Below, one piece after another: positions 1 through 7,591 of a stretch of DNA of 64,000 bases (its first letter is position 1; every line of letters begins with the position of its first letter). The notes under the pieces were generated by a model, which was not told where the DNA came from, searched no databases, and saw only the letters and a program-made list of their open reading frames with translations. Source of the stretch: Pseudomonas bubulae. Its GTDB lineage: Bacteria; Pseudomonadota; Gammaproteobacteria; Pseudomonadales; Pseudomonadaceae. Both the position numbers and the translations under genes were made by a program. Where the stretch lies: NCBI RefSeq assembly GCF_037023725.1, contig NZ_CP146077.1, positions 2,703,001 to 2,767,000 of the forward strand. The letters run 5' to 3'.

Positions 1-1128
1 GGGCGGCATCTGGTGGCCTGGGGCGAGAGCCTGTTCTGGCCCAACATCAGCCAGGGCCAGGCACCGGTGGATTCGACCAAGTTCAACGTGCCCGGCACCG
101 AAGCCAAGGATGCCTACTTGCCGGTGGGGCAGATATCGGGCGCGTGGTCGGTGAATGAAGACCTGACCCTGCTCGGGTTCTACCAGTACAAGTGGGAAGA
201 AACCCAGCTCAACCCCGTGGGCGACTACTTTGGCAGCGATACCTTTGGCCCGGGGGCCGAGTTTTTCCGGCTCGCCCCGGGTATCGTCGACAACCTGCCC
301 AACGGGGCCGCAGTCGGCTACGCCGGCTCGGTCAAACCGGGCGACAGCGGCGAGTGGGGCCTGGGCACCCGATACCGGGTGACGCAAAACACCGAGGTCG
401 GCCTGTTTCATTACCGTTATCACGACCGCGTCCCGGCACTGTTCTTCGACTTTACCGGGCAGACCCATTACTCGTCCCTGAACAAAGTGGGTGGCAACGG
501 CAATGGCCCGAGTTACCAGCTGGGTTACTTTGACAACATCAAGCTCACCGGCATCAGTTTCACCACCAAAGCCGGTGATTCGGTGCAGTTCGCCGGTGAC
601 CTGAGCTATCGCGACGGCGCGGCGGTGTACCTGAGCAACGGTGCGCCGGCGCGGGGGCAGGTGTGGCAGGGAAACCTGAATGCCGTGTACATGATCGGGC
701 CGACGTTTATGGCGCAGCAGACCACCCTGATGACCGAGGTGGTGCACCAGCGCATCCAGGGCGTGGATGACCTGACCATTAGCGGTGGCGGGGCGGGCAC
801 GGACGGGACTTTCAATAAATATGTGTATGACGGTCAAACACGGGGTTCAAGCCTGTTGGGGATCGGCGCCTATTTCGATCACCCCAGCGTATTCAACGGC
901 TGGGACTTGACCACCAAGGCCACCTGGACCCAGAACATTGACGGCAGTGCCTATTCGGGGTTGGGCCGTGCTGAAAAGCGTCTGACAGTGGGTGGTGATT
1001 TCAAGTACCTGGGCAACTTTCAGCTGGGGCTGACTTATGTGGCGTATTTGAGCTCGGCCGATATTGCCCAGGGACGGACAATGGCGGATCGGGATTACCT
1101 GTCGTTCAATGGCAAGTACACCTTTTGA
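1..1128 (+). CDS. DUF1302-family outer-membrane protein, 5' end outside the window
   Basis: The reading frame is open from base 1 (reads GRHLVAWGES), so the true start lies upstream and about 375 C-terminal codons are seen. The sequence is rich in Gly, Tyr and alternating hydrophobic residues and ends in a terminal Phe (FNGKYTF), as expected of an outer-membrane beta-barrel. Phrases such as AWGESLFWPN and FGPGAEFFRL are what I recall of the DUF1302 family. In proteobacteria that family, usually with DUF1329, sits in clusters for steroids, terpenes and other hydrophobic compounds and is thought to help uptake. The neighbouring acyl-CoA genes fit this. The substrate is not known from sequence. 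Confidence 0.8.
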   Translation, partial: GRHLVAWGESLFWPNISQGQAPVDSTKFNVPGTEAKDAYLPVGQISGAWSVNEDLTLLGFYQYKWEETQLNPVGDYFGSDTFGPGAEFFRLAPGIVDNLPNGAAVGYAGSVKPGDSGEWGLGTRYRVTQNTEVGLFHYRYHDRVPALFFDFTGQTHYSSLNKVGGNGNGPSYQLGYFDNIKLTGISFTTKAGDSVQFAGDLSYRDGAAVYLSNGAPARGQVWQGNLNAVYMIGPTFMAQQTTLMTEVVHQRIQGVDDLTISGGGAGTDGTFNKYVYDGQTRGSSLLGIGAYFDHPSVFNGWDLTTKATWTQNIDGSAYSGLGRAEKRLTVGGDFKYLGNFQLGLTYVAYLSSADIAQGRTMADRDYLSFNGKYTF

Positions 1129-1134
1129 CCCGGG

Positions 1135-1168
1135 CCCTCACGGCAACCCTCTCCCGGAGGGAGAGGGG
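1135..1168. repeat. ccctcac-type interspersed repeat with hairpin, between convergent genes
   Basis: CCCTCTCCC at 1147-1155 and GGGAGAGGG at 1159-1167 form a perfect 9-bp stem with a GGA loop. The same unit, with three changes, recurs at 62571-62604, and a relative is at 16358-16401. It lies between the ends of two convergent genes and could act as a two-way terminator, although no T-tract follows on either side. Confidence 0.7.
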
Positions 1169-1200
1169 CGGGATGAGAGGGCTTGTGATTCTCAGCCCGT

Positions 1201-2385
1201 CTACCGGGCCTCCCGCGGCATCCCCAGCGCTCGTTCGGCAATGATATTGCGCTGAATCTCATTACTGCCGCCATAAAGGGTATCCGCACGGGTAAACAGA
1301 AACAGCGCCTGCAACCGTGTCAGCTCATAAGGCGCCCCGGCCAGCAACTCGGCCTCTGGCCCCAGTACATCCATCGCCAGCTTGCCCAGGGCCACATGCC
1401 AGGTCGACCAGGCCAGTTTGTAGATCGTCGCTTCAGGCCGCAGGCTGCCATCCTGTACCCCGGACAACATGCGCAACGAGTTGTAGCGCAACACCCGCAA
1501 GCCGCTCCAGGCCTGTGCGATGCGCTGGCGCAGCACCGGGTCTTGCGCCGCACCATTGGCCTTGGCAATACGCACCACTTCGTCCAACTCATTCTGAAAC
1601 TGCATTTGCTGGCCCAGGGTCGATACCCCGCGTTCAAACCCCAGCAGCGCCATGGCGATTTTCCAGCCATCACCCGGTTGGCCGATCAGGTTGTCTGCCG
1701 AAGCCCGCGCCTGATCAAAAAAAACCTCGTTGAATTCACTGGTACCGGTCAATTGCCGGATCGGCTGTACCCGTATACCCGGCTGGTCCATCTCCACCAG
1801 CAAGAACGACAGGCCGCGATGGCCAACACTTCCCGGCTCGGTACGTGCCAGCACAAAGCACCAGTCCGATTCATGAGCCAGTGAGGTCCAGACCTTTTGC
1901 CCGCTGATCAACCATTGCCCGCGGTCTTCATCGAAACTGGCGCGGGTCTTTATATTGGCCAGGTCCGACCCGGCACCCGGTTCGGAGTAGCCCTGACACC
2001 AAAAGTGCTGGCCCGCCAGTATCGGCGGCAAAAAACGTTGCTGCTGTTCCTGGCTGCCAAAGGCCGCAATCGTCGGCCCTACCAGCCCTTCGCCGATATG
2101 GCCCATACGTCCCGGGCCACCCGCCCTTGCGTACTCTTCGAAAAAGATCACTTGCTGGCTGATGCTCAAGCCACGGCCACCATGCTCGGTGGCCCAGCCA
2201 GCACCCACCCAGTGGCCTTGGGCCAAGACCTGTTCCCAGCGCTTGCGCAACCCGGGAGCAAAGTCCTCATCCCCCGGGCCACCGCGAAAGCGCAAAGCTG
2301 CAAAGTCACCGCTCAGGTGCTGCTGCATCCACTGCGCAACCTGTTGGCGAAACTGCTCATCTGCTGCGCTAAAACCGATATTCAT
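1201..2385 (-). CDS. Acyl-CoA dehydrogenase, NEIQRNIIAER-type subunit of a tandem pair
   Basis: Predicted flavoprotein oxidising an acyl-CoA to the 2,3-enoyl-CoA. The ATG at 2385 overlaps the stop of the upstream gene (ATGA) and has GGAG seven bases before it, so I prefer it to the GTG at 2391; this gives 394 residues. The central FAD-domain motif YSEPGAGSDLAN and the C-terminal GGSNEIQRNIIAERALGMP are present. The RxQFGxxIxSFQAxKH segment seen in its partner is absent. This complementary split resembles the heterotetrameric (alpha2beta2) dehydrogenases of steroid catabolism such as ChsE1-ChsE2 and FadE pairs. The acyl substrate is unknown. A heteromer with the product of 2382-3554 is inferred. 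Confidence 0.88.
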   Translation of the reverse strand: MNIGFSAADEQFRQQVAQWMQQHLSGDFAALRFRGGPGDEDFAPGLRKRWEQVLAQGHWVGAGWATEHGGRGLSISQQVIFFEEYARAGGPGRMGHIGEGLVGPTIAAFGSQEQQQRFLPPILAGQHFWCQGYSEPGAGSDLANIKTRASFDEDRGQWLISGQKVWTSLAHESDWCFVLARTEPGSVGHRGLSFLLVEMDQPGIRVQPIRQLTGTSEFNEVFFDQARASADNLIGQPGDGWKIAMALLGFERGVSTLGQQMQFQNELDEVVRIAKANGAAQDPVLRQRIAQAWSGLRVLRYNSLRMLSGVQDGSLRPEATIYKLAWSTWHVALGKLAMDVLGPEAELLAGAPYELTRLQALFLFTRADTLYGGSNEIQRNIIAERALGMPREAR

Positions 2386-3554
2386 GTGCACTCTCCGAAA
2401 ATCTGCCGGGCCAATTGCTCGCGATGAAACGCCGGGGTGCCGAGCATCTGCTCACTGGCCCGGGCTCGCTTGAAATACAGATGCGGGTCGTATTCCCAGG
2501 TAAAACCCACGCCACCGTGCAACTGGATGGACTCGGCGGCACACTGGAAAAAGCCTTCGCTGGCAAAAATTTTCGCAGTGGCCGCGGCTTCCCCAAGTTG
2601 CTCACGGATACCCGGATCACCATCGATATTCAGGCACTCGGCGGCAATGCAGGCAGCGTAGTAACTGGCCGAGCGCGCGCATTCGATGGCCAGCATCAAA
2701 TCGGCACAGCGGTGCTTGATGGCCTGGAAACTGGCGATAGTGCGACCAAATTGTTCGCGGCCGCTGATATAGGCCAGAGTGATGTCCAGCGACTGCTGTG
2801 CGCCACCGGTCTGCTCGGCCGCCAGGCCAACACAGGCTATCTGCAGCACATCGCGCAGCATCGGCCAGCCTTGCCCGGGTTCGCTGAGCAACTGATCGTC
2901 GTGGACGACTACATCGTTCAGGGTGATGGTAGCCAGGCGGCGGGTCTGATCCAGTGTCGGTTGCCACTGGCAAACAATCCCGGGAGTATCGGCAGGCAGT
3001 GCAAACAGGCGGATACCGGCTTCGCCGACGCTGCCCGGCGTGCGTGCGGCAATGATCAACAGCTGGCAATCGCTGCCATCGATCACATAGTGATACTCGC
3101 CATTGAGGCGATAACCCCCCGCATGGCTCTGCGCATACACCTGCACGGCGCTGTCGTCCCAGCGAGGCGCGCTGGTGTAGGCGAGGCTGGCGCGAATCTC
3201 ACCGGCGGCAATCAACGGCAGCCAGCGTTCCTTGAGTGCTTCATTGCGACTGAGCAGCAGGGCAGGGGTGGCCAGGCAGCAGGTTGCAAAAAATGGTGTG
3301 GGCAGCAGGCAGCGCCCGAGCTGTTCCTGGAGCAGGCTCACTTCGACAAAGCCCAGGCCAAGACCTCCATAGGCCTCGGGGATCGCCAGTGCGGGCCAAT
3401 ACAGCTCCCTGGCCATTCGCGCCCAGGTATCGGTGTCGTACCCCTGATCGCTGGTCATGGCCGTGCGCACCGCAGCGGAGCTGGCCACTTGGTTCAAAAA
3501 ACGTTCGGCGGATGCCTGAATCATTCGCTGTTCGTCTGTCAGGGCAAGCTCCAT
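2382..3554 (-). CDS. Acyl-CoA dehydrogenase, RxQFG-type subunit of a tandem pair
   Basis: About 390 residues beginning MELALTDEQRMIQAS. The start at 3554 is chosen because a GAGG lies six bases upstream and because family members begin here; an extended frame to 3617 has no such support. It carries SGREQFGRTIASFQAIKH and the C-terminal LHGGVGFTWEYD segment, but lacks the NEIQRNIIAER ending of the next gene, with which it overlaps by four bases. The two are probably translationally coupled and form one mixed enzyme. It is the first gene of a two-gene operon reading toward the DUF1302 gene. A perfect palindrome lies 73-84 bp upstream. Confidence 0.87.
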   Translation of the reverse strand: MELALTDEQRMIQASAERFLNQVASSAAVRTAMTSDQGYDTDTWARMARELYWPALAIPEAYGGLGLGFVEVSLLQEQLGRCLLPTPFFATCCLATPALLLSRNEALKERWLPLIAAGEIRASLAYTSAPRWDDSAVQVYAQSHAGGYRLNGEYHYVIDGSDCQLLIIAARTPGSVGEAGIRLFALPADTPGIVCQWQPTLDQTRRLATITLNDVVVHDDQLLSEPGQGWPMLRDVLQIACVGLAAEQTGGAQQSLDITLAYISGREQFGRTIASFQAIKHRCADLMLAIECARSASYYAACIAAECLNIDGDPGIREQLGEAAATAKIFASEGFFQCAAESIQLHGGVGFTWEYDPHLYFKRARASEQMLGTPAFHREQLARQIFGECT

Positions 3555-3626
3555 ATGGGCCTCGTCGTAAAAATACGGATCAAGGCGCCAGCATGAAAGC
3601 GCGCAGCACGGGTGCAATCCCTGAGC

Positions 3627-3638
3627 CGGACTAGTCCG
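3627..3638. promoter_or_regulatory. Perfect 12-bp palindrome upstream of the acyl-CoA dehydrogenase pair
   Basis: CGGACTAGTCCG is an exact palindrome in the 99-bp gap between the start of the dehydrogenase pair and the end of the fimbrial operon. Its size and place fit a TetR-type operator. No regulator gene is visible in the window to pair it with. Confidence 0.4.
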
Positions 3639-3653
3639 TTTGATTAGCCCGAG

Positions 3654-4967
3654 TCAGATTTCGGAGTCCCAGACTACCGTGATATTCCCGGAATACTTGC
3701 CTTGCTCGGACAACATCTGCAGGACATGCTGCCTTTGTATTTCAAAATGCAGCGTGGATGGCTTGTTATCGACATAGTGCGTGGACTTGAACAGCAGTCC
3801 AGTTGAAGCCCTCAGGGGTTCTCGAGAGACCGAGGAGTCATCATCATTGCCGATGCCATTGGGCATGCTAACCAGTACATCGACTGGAACTGCGTGGCCG
3901 CTGCTGGTATTGCTGATTGCGCAGGTATCGCCTACCAACCGGTCACAGGCCAGTTGCATCTTGAAACGTGAGCTGGCAGAAATCATGAAAGGCTGATCCC
4001 GAAAAAGTTTCTCGGGCGTGCGGCCATTTTGCATCCATTCTTGCCAACTACCCTTGGGTGTCAGTTCTACTTTATTGCCGCCGGGTGGAATATCCACTTT
4101 AAGGGTGTGCTGGACATTAAGCAGGAATTTGATCGTGAGTATATTGTCGCTGGGGAGCATATTGTCTCCCATGTCAATGTCTTGGTAAGGCCCCACGGTA
4201 TAGTTGATTTCACCATTATAATCACCCGATGACATTCCGAGTGGGTTGGGCGTCTTCATTTCATAAGAGAAGTCCAGGGTTCGATAAGTGAAGTTGGGGA
4301 TGTCGTACAGTGCTGCTCTACTACAGGTTGCTCCGGAAACAGGTGTTGTCCAGTAGATCGGGATTCCGAACCAGTTAGCGACGAATGTCGTCGCACCAAT
4401 GCAGGTGCCAGCCCCCCGCCATAAATAACCTCCCACCCATAATTTATTGAGACCATCCGACCAGCTGCTTGCATTGGGTACCAAGGTATGGATGTTCTGT
4501 GGTTCGATAGATGTATATGTTCCAATGCCGGTGATACGAACCTGTAACTCTTCAGTTTCCAGCGTTTGAGCATGGGTGACGATCAGAGTACGCCAATCAC
4601 TGTTTGCCCGAATCATCATGCCTTGCCTGGGGTCTGGGTTGTTGGCAATTATCCGGCTGGAGTTGCGAAAGGAAATAGGGGCGGAAATACTGATAATGCC
4701 TCTATTGATACAGGTTTGAGGCACGTAGCTGCAGTAGTGGCTATTGCTGGGTGTTTTGTTTGTGAATGTATTTCGGTGTGGAAGTGCCGGGTCGGGCTTG
4801 AACTCGGCCCGCACATTGACGTTCGCAGCATATACAGGCTCAAGAAGGCCAGGTATCAATACAAAGATGGCCAATACACAAGTTTGCCAATATATTGAGA
4901 ATGGTATGTTATTCAAACGTGTGGGGTTGTGGTCAATGACAGAGGCCCTGGAGGGTTTAATCTTCAT
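3654..4967 (-). CDS. CblD/CooD-type fimbrial tip adhesin, second copy
   Basis: Predicted minor tip subunit of a CS1/Cbl (alpha) fimbria, exported to the periplasm and assembled by the usher. ATG at 4967 with an AGG about eight bases upstream gives 437 residues; the n-region is long before the hydrophobic stretch (TCVLAIFVLIPGLLEPVYA). It shares with the copy at 6269-7591 the blocks AEFKPDPALPHRN, HTLKVDIPPGGN, ISASSRFKMQLACDR and GDTCAIS, and the ending VVWDSEI, so the two are paralogues. Paired Cys near the N terminus (HYCSYVPQTC) suggest disulphides. It is the last gene of the operon, 19 bp after the second pilin. The clear differences between copies suggest different receptors. Confidence 0.83.
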   Translation of the reverse strand: MKIKPSRASVIDHNPTRLNNIPFSIYWQTCVLAIFVLIPGLLEPVYAANVNVRAEFKPDPALPHRNTFTNKTPSNSHYCSYVPQTCINRGIISISAPISFRNSSRIIANNPDPRQGMMIRANSDWRTLIVTHAQTLETEELQVRITGIGTYTSIEPQNIHTLVPNASSWSDGLNKLWVGGYLWRGAGTCIGATTFVANWFGIPIYWTTPVSGATCSRAALYDIPNFTYRTLDFSYEMKTPNPLGMSSGDYNGEINYTVGPYQDIDMGDNMLPSDNILTIKFLLNVQHTLKVDIPPGGNKVELTPKGSWQEWMQNGRTPEKLFRDQPFMISASSRFKMQLACDRLVGDTCAISNTSSGHAVPVDVLVSMPNGIGNDDDSSVSREPLRASTGLLFKSTHYVDNKPSTLHFEIQRQHVLQMLSEQGKYSGNITVVWDSEI

Positions 4968-4986
4968 GCTATTACCTGAGTGCTGT

Positions 4987-5490
4987 TTATTGAGCTGCAG
5001 AAGGCGTCGGCCCATCAAACATGATTTGGACACTGCCAAAGTATGCCCCTGGCTTAAAACCTGTTTCAGGCTTGATCGCCTCGATTCGTAAGGGAACCCT
5101 GTAACCCGTTTTGGCTTCGTTGTCGGGCACGACCACTGTGTCGGTCAGCGCAAGTTCGTGGCCATTGAACTTGACCCGCAGGCTGATCAGATCCCGTCCG
5201 TTGGACAGCATTGATTCATGGCCCAGGCGTGCGGTAATGGCGCCACTGCGACTGCGCACATCGAATGACGCCTGCAGGGGCTCCAGATACCCGCGGGCAA
5301 GGTTCCACTTCATTATTTGTGTGCGCTCAAGAAACTGCGACTCCACGGGCAATATATAGAAGTCCGGGGTCGGAATAGTGACACTCACTTCAAAGATGTG
5401 TTCTTCGCGCGCTGCAAACCCCGCTTGCATCCAGAGTGCCAGGCTTGCCGCGACAGTCAGGCATGAGATTTTGCACGCAGATAGATGCAT
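4987..5490 (-). CDS. CS1-type fimbrial subunit, second (divergent) pilin
   Basis: A 167-residue secreted protein with signal peptide ending near MQAGFAA. The mature part starts EHIFEVSVTIPT and ends GSVQIMFDG, matching the layout of CooA/CblA major subunits, and it resembles the 164-residue pilin at 10209-10703 in size and ends. Divergence from that pilin is high, with no long shared runs. Its ATG overlaps the chaperone stop by one base (TGATG), so the two are coupled. Placed beside the second tip gene, it may form an alternative shaft or an adaptor for that tip. It could also be a minor subunit. Confidence 0.78.
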   Translation of the reverse strand: MHLSACKISCLTVAASLALWMQAGFAAREEHIFEVSVTIPTPDFYILPVESQFLERTQIMKWNLARGYLEPLQASFDVRSRSGAITARLGHESMLSNGRDLISLRVKFNGHELALTDTVVVPDNEAKTGYRVPLRIEAIKPETGFKPGAYFGSVQIMFDGPTPSAAQ

Positions 5491-6230
5491 CAGCCTTTAA
5501 CCTCCATGGGTTTATTGTTACTGCCCTCAATCAGGATAAAGCGATAATGACGGCCAGCTTTTTTGGTAAAGCTGAACAGGCGACCCGGCAAGATATGGTT
5601 TTTGGTAACGGGCTCGCACTCCAGCGGGTTCTGGACGGAGCAGTCTTTGAATTCATCAAGCAGCATGATGGTATTGCCGTTGTTTTTGACTGAGTACTGT
5701 TGTGCGGTGTCGTTTATCTGGGTATCAAAACCGGCGTTTTCAGGGCGTACAACAAAGAAGGTGCCATAGCCTGCGAGCACGTTGATCCCGGCCGACAGGG
5801 TCTTTTTATAGGCGTCGGTTTCTTCGGTGGAAAGGGCAAATTCATCTTCTTTTTCCGGCACGACCGGCACAAAACGCACGCGAAAGTACCGCTCTTGGTC
5901 TCGTATCCCCTTGAACAGCAGGCGGGTGCCCTGGGTGCCGCTGGCAGGGATTATCAGCCGTGCCGGGCTGGCGATCAGGCCATCACGCATGGCTGCATTG
6001 CCTTGGGTTTTCAGTGGTACTTCTTCTGAAGTGCCGTCGGCTTTGTAGACTATCTCCAGTATGGAAACGCGAACAAAGGCGGTGCTGCCGCCGCCGTTAT
6101 ACACCCGCTTCAAATAGGTGCTTTTATCGCCATCCATATAGTCAAAGACGGTTCCAACGTTGATACTGGGGCCCGCGATGGCACTAAATGAGATAACCCA
6201 TAGACTGAGTATGGCACTTGCAAGTTTCAT
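5490..6230 (-). CDS. Periplasmic fimbrial chaperone, CooB/CblB type
   Basis: A 246-residue protein with a signal peptide (LSLWVISFSAIAG). It has the two-domain immunoglobulin-like pattern of alpha-fimbrial chaperones: early strands containing VRVSILEIVY, a middle ASPARLIIPASGTQGTRLLF segment and RYFRVRFVPVVP, which corresponds to the YRVRFxPV strand of this family. It should hold the pilins and both tip proteins in the periplasm and deliver them to the usher. It is the only chaperone in the cluster, so it must serve both subunit pairs. The gene starts 38 bp after the first tip gene and overlaps the second pilin by one base. Confidence 0.85.
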   Translation of the reverse strand: MKLASAILSLWVISFSAIAGPSINVGTVFDYMDGDKSTYLKRVYNGGGSTAFVRVSILEIVYKADGTSEEVPLKTQGNAAMRDGLIASPARLIIPASGTQGTRLLFKGIRDQERYFRVRFVPVVPEKEDEFALSTEETDAYKKTLSAGINVLAGYGTFFVVRPENAGFDTQINDTAQQYSVKNNGNTIMLLDEFKDCSVQNPLECEPVTKNHILPGRLFSFTKKAGRHYRFILIEGSNNKPMEVKG

Positions 6231-6268
6231 GGTAAGTTCCTGTTTTCTCTATTTACTACCCGGGAGCC

Positions 6269-7591
6269 TTAAACTTCTGAATCCCAGATGATGGTCACAT
6301 TTCCTTTATAGGTGCCTTCCTGGTCGAGCATTTCATTCACGTATTTCTTTTCGATTTCGAAGTGCAGTACCCCGGTTTTTCCATCCACATATCGGCTGGG
6401 CTGGAACAGTTCAGTACCCTGGCCGCTTGTAAGCAAGGGCTTACGGGTGATCGAAGCGCCGTTTGAATCGGTAATGCCGCCGGGCAGACTGACAAATATA
6501 TTGATCGGCACGTTGTGGCTCACGTTGTTGCTGAGTGCGCAGGTGTCGCCCATGACTCTTTCGCAGCTCAACAGCATCTTGAAACGTGAACTGGCGGAAA
6601 CACTAAAGGATTGGTCGCTGGCAAGTGTTTCCGGTACTCGAGCTATGAGCAACCATTGGTACCAGCCGCCTTTGGGAACCAGATCGACCCTATTACCGCC
6701 CGGGGGGATATCAACTTTTAAGGTGTGCTGAACGTTCAGGTTAAAATTGAGATTCAGCACGGAGCTGTTAGGGATCAACAAATCACCCATGTCGAAATCC
6801 TGGTAAGGCCCTATTGTGTAAGCCAAGTTTCCGGAATAGTCACCTGCTGACATGCCTAATGGATCAGGTGTATTTAATTCGTAGGCGAAGTCCAAAGAGT
6901 GGTATGCCAACTTTGGGATGTTGTAAAGTGCCTTTTTGGCACAGATTACATCGGCCTCCGGTGCTCCCCAAAAGAACCAAAAATTTCCACCGGTGTAGAG
7001 GGGCGTCGATTTTCTGGTGCAGGGTGACGGCGGTATCGACCAGTTACTTCCGGACCACAGTTTGTTATGCCCGTCTCCCCAGCTTGTCGCACCAGGAACC
7101 AGGGTGTGTACGGTGTCGGGGTCAATGCTCAGTACTGTACCAAAACCGGTTATACGGATCTTCACTTCCTCTGTTTCCAGAGTCTGGTTGTGCCTGACGG
7201 TTAATGTCCGCCATGCTCCCGGGATTGTCACCATCGCACCTTGACGCGGATCTGTGTGATTGGCTAGTACAGGCACCGCAGACCTGAAAACTACGGGGGC
7301 GGCGATGCCGAACACGCCTTTGGAAGCGCAGTCAGCAGGGTTGTAATAGCAATATTGACCGGTATTCGGTGTTTTATTCGTAAATACATTGCGATTGGGA
7401 AAGGCGGGGTCAGGTTTGAACTCTGCATTTATTGTTATCTCTACCCCGTGAGTATTGGGCGGGGCAACAAGGCCACAAACAAAAATCAATACAATACCGG
7501 CAGCGGTTTTTGCCATCCGATTTAGCCTGCGGCTTTGTACCAGACTCAATAAACACTTTACGTTGAAGTCCGCTAGATTGTTCCGCTTCAT
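6269..7591 (-). CDS. CblD/CooD-type fimbrial tip adhesin, first copy
   Basis: A 440-residue tip subunit. The ATG at 7591 overlaps the usher stop by four bases (ATGA). A second possible start at 7516 (MAKTAAGIVLIFVCG) would give a shorter, more typical signal peptide and has AGG upstream, so the exact start is open. It keeps AEFKPDPAFPNRN, HTLKVDIPPGGN, ISVSASSRF-like and GDTCALSN blocks and the ending IIWDSEV found in its paralogue at 3654-4967. In the CS1 and Cbl systems the homologous protein starts assembly and binds the host surface. Directly following the usher, this is the likely ancestral tip gene of the operon. Confidence 0.85.
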   Translation of the reverse strand: MKRNNLADFNVKCLLSLVQSRRLNRMAKTAAGIVLIFVCGLVAPPNTHGVEITINAEFKPDPAFPNRNVFTNKTPNTGQYCYYNPADCASKGVFGIAAPVVFRSAVPVLANHTDPRQGAMVTIPGAWRTLTVRHNQTLETEEVKIRITGFGTVLSIDPDTVHTLVPGATSWGDGHNKLWSGSNWSIPPSPCTRKSTPLYTGGNFWFFWGAPEADVICAKKALYNIPKLAYHSLDFAYELNTPDPLGMSAGDYSGNLAYTIGPYQDFDMGDLLIPNSSVLNLNFNLNVQHTLKVDIPPGGNRVDLVPKGGWYQWLLIARVPETLASDQSFSVSASSRFKMLLSCERVMGDTCALSNNVSHNVPINIFVSLPGGITDSNGASITRKPLLTSGQGTELFQPSRYVDGKTGVLHFEIEKKYVNEMLDQEGTYKGNVTIIWDSEV

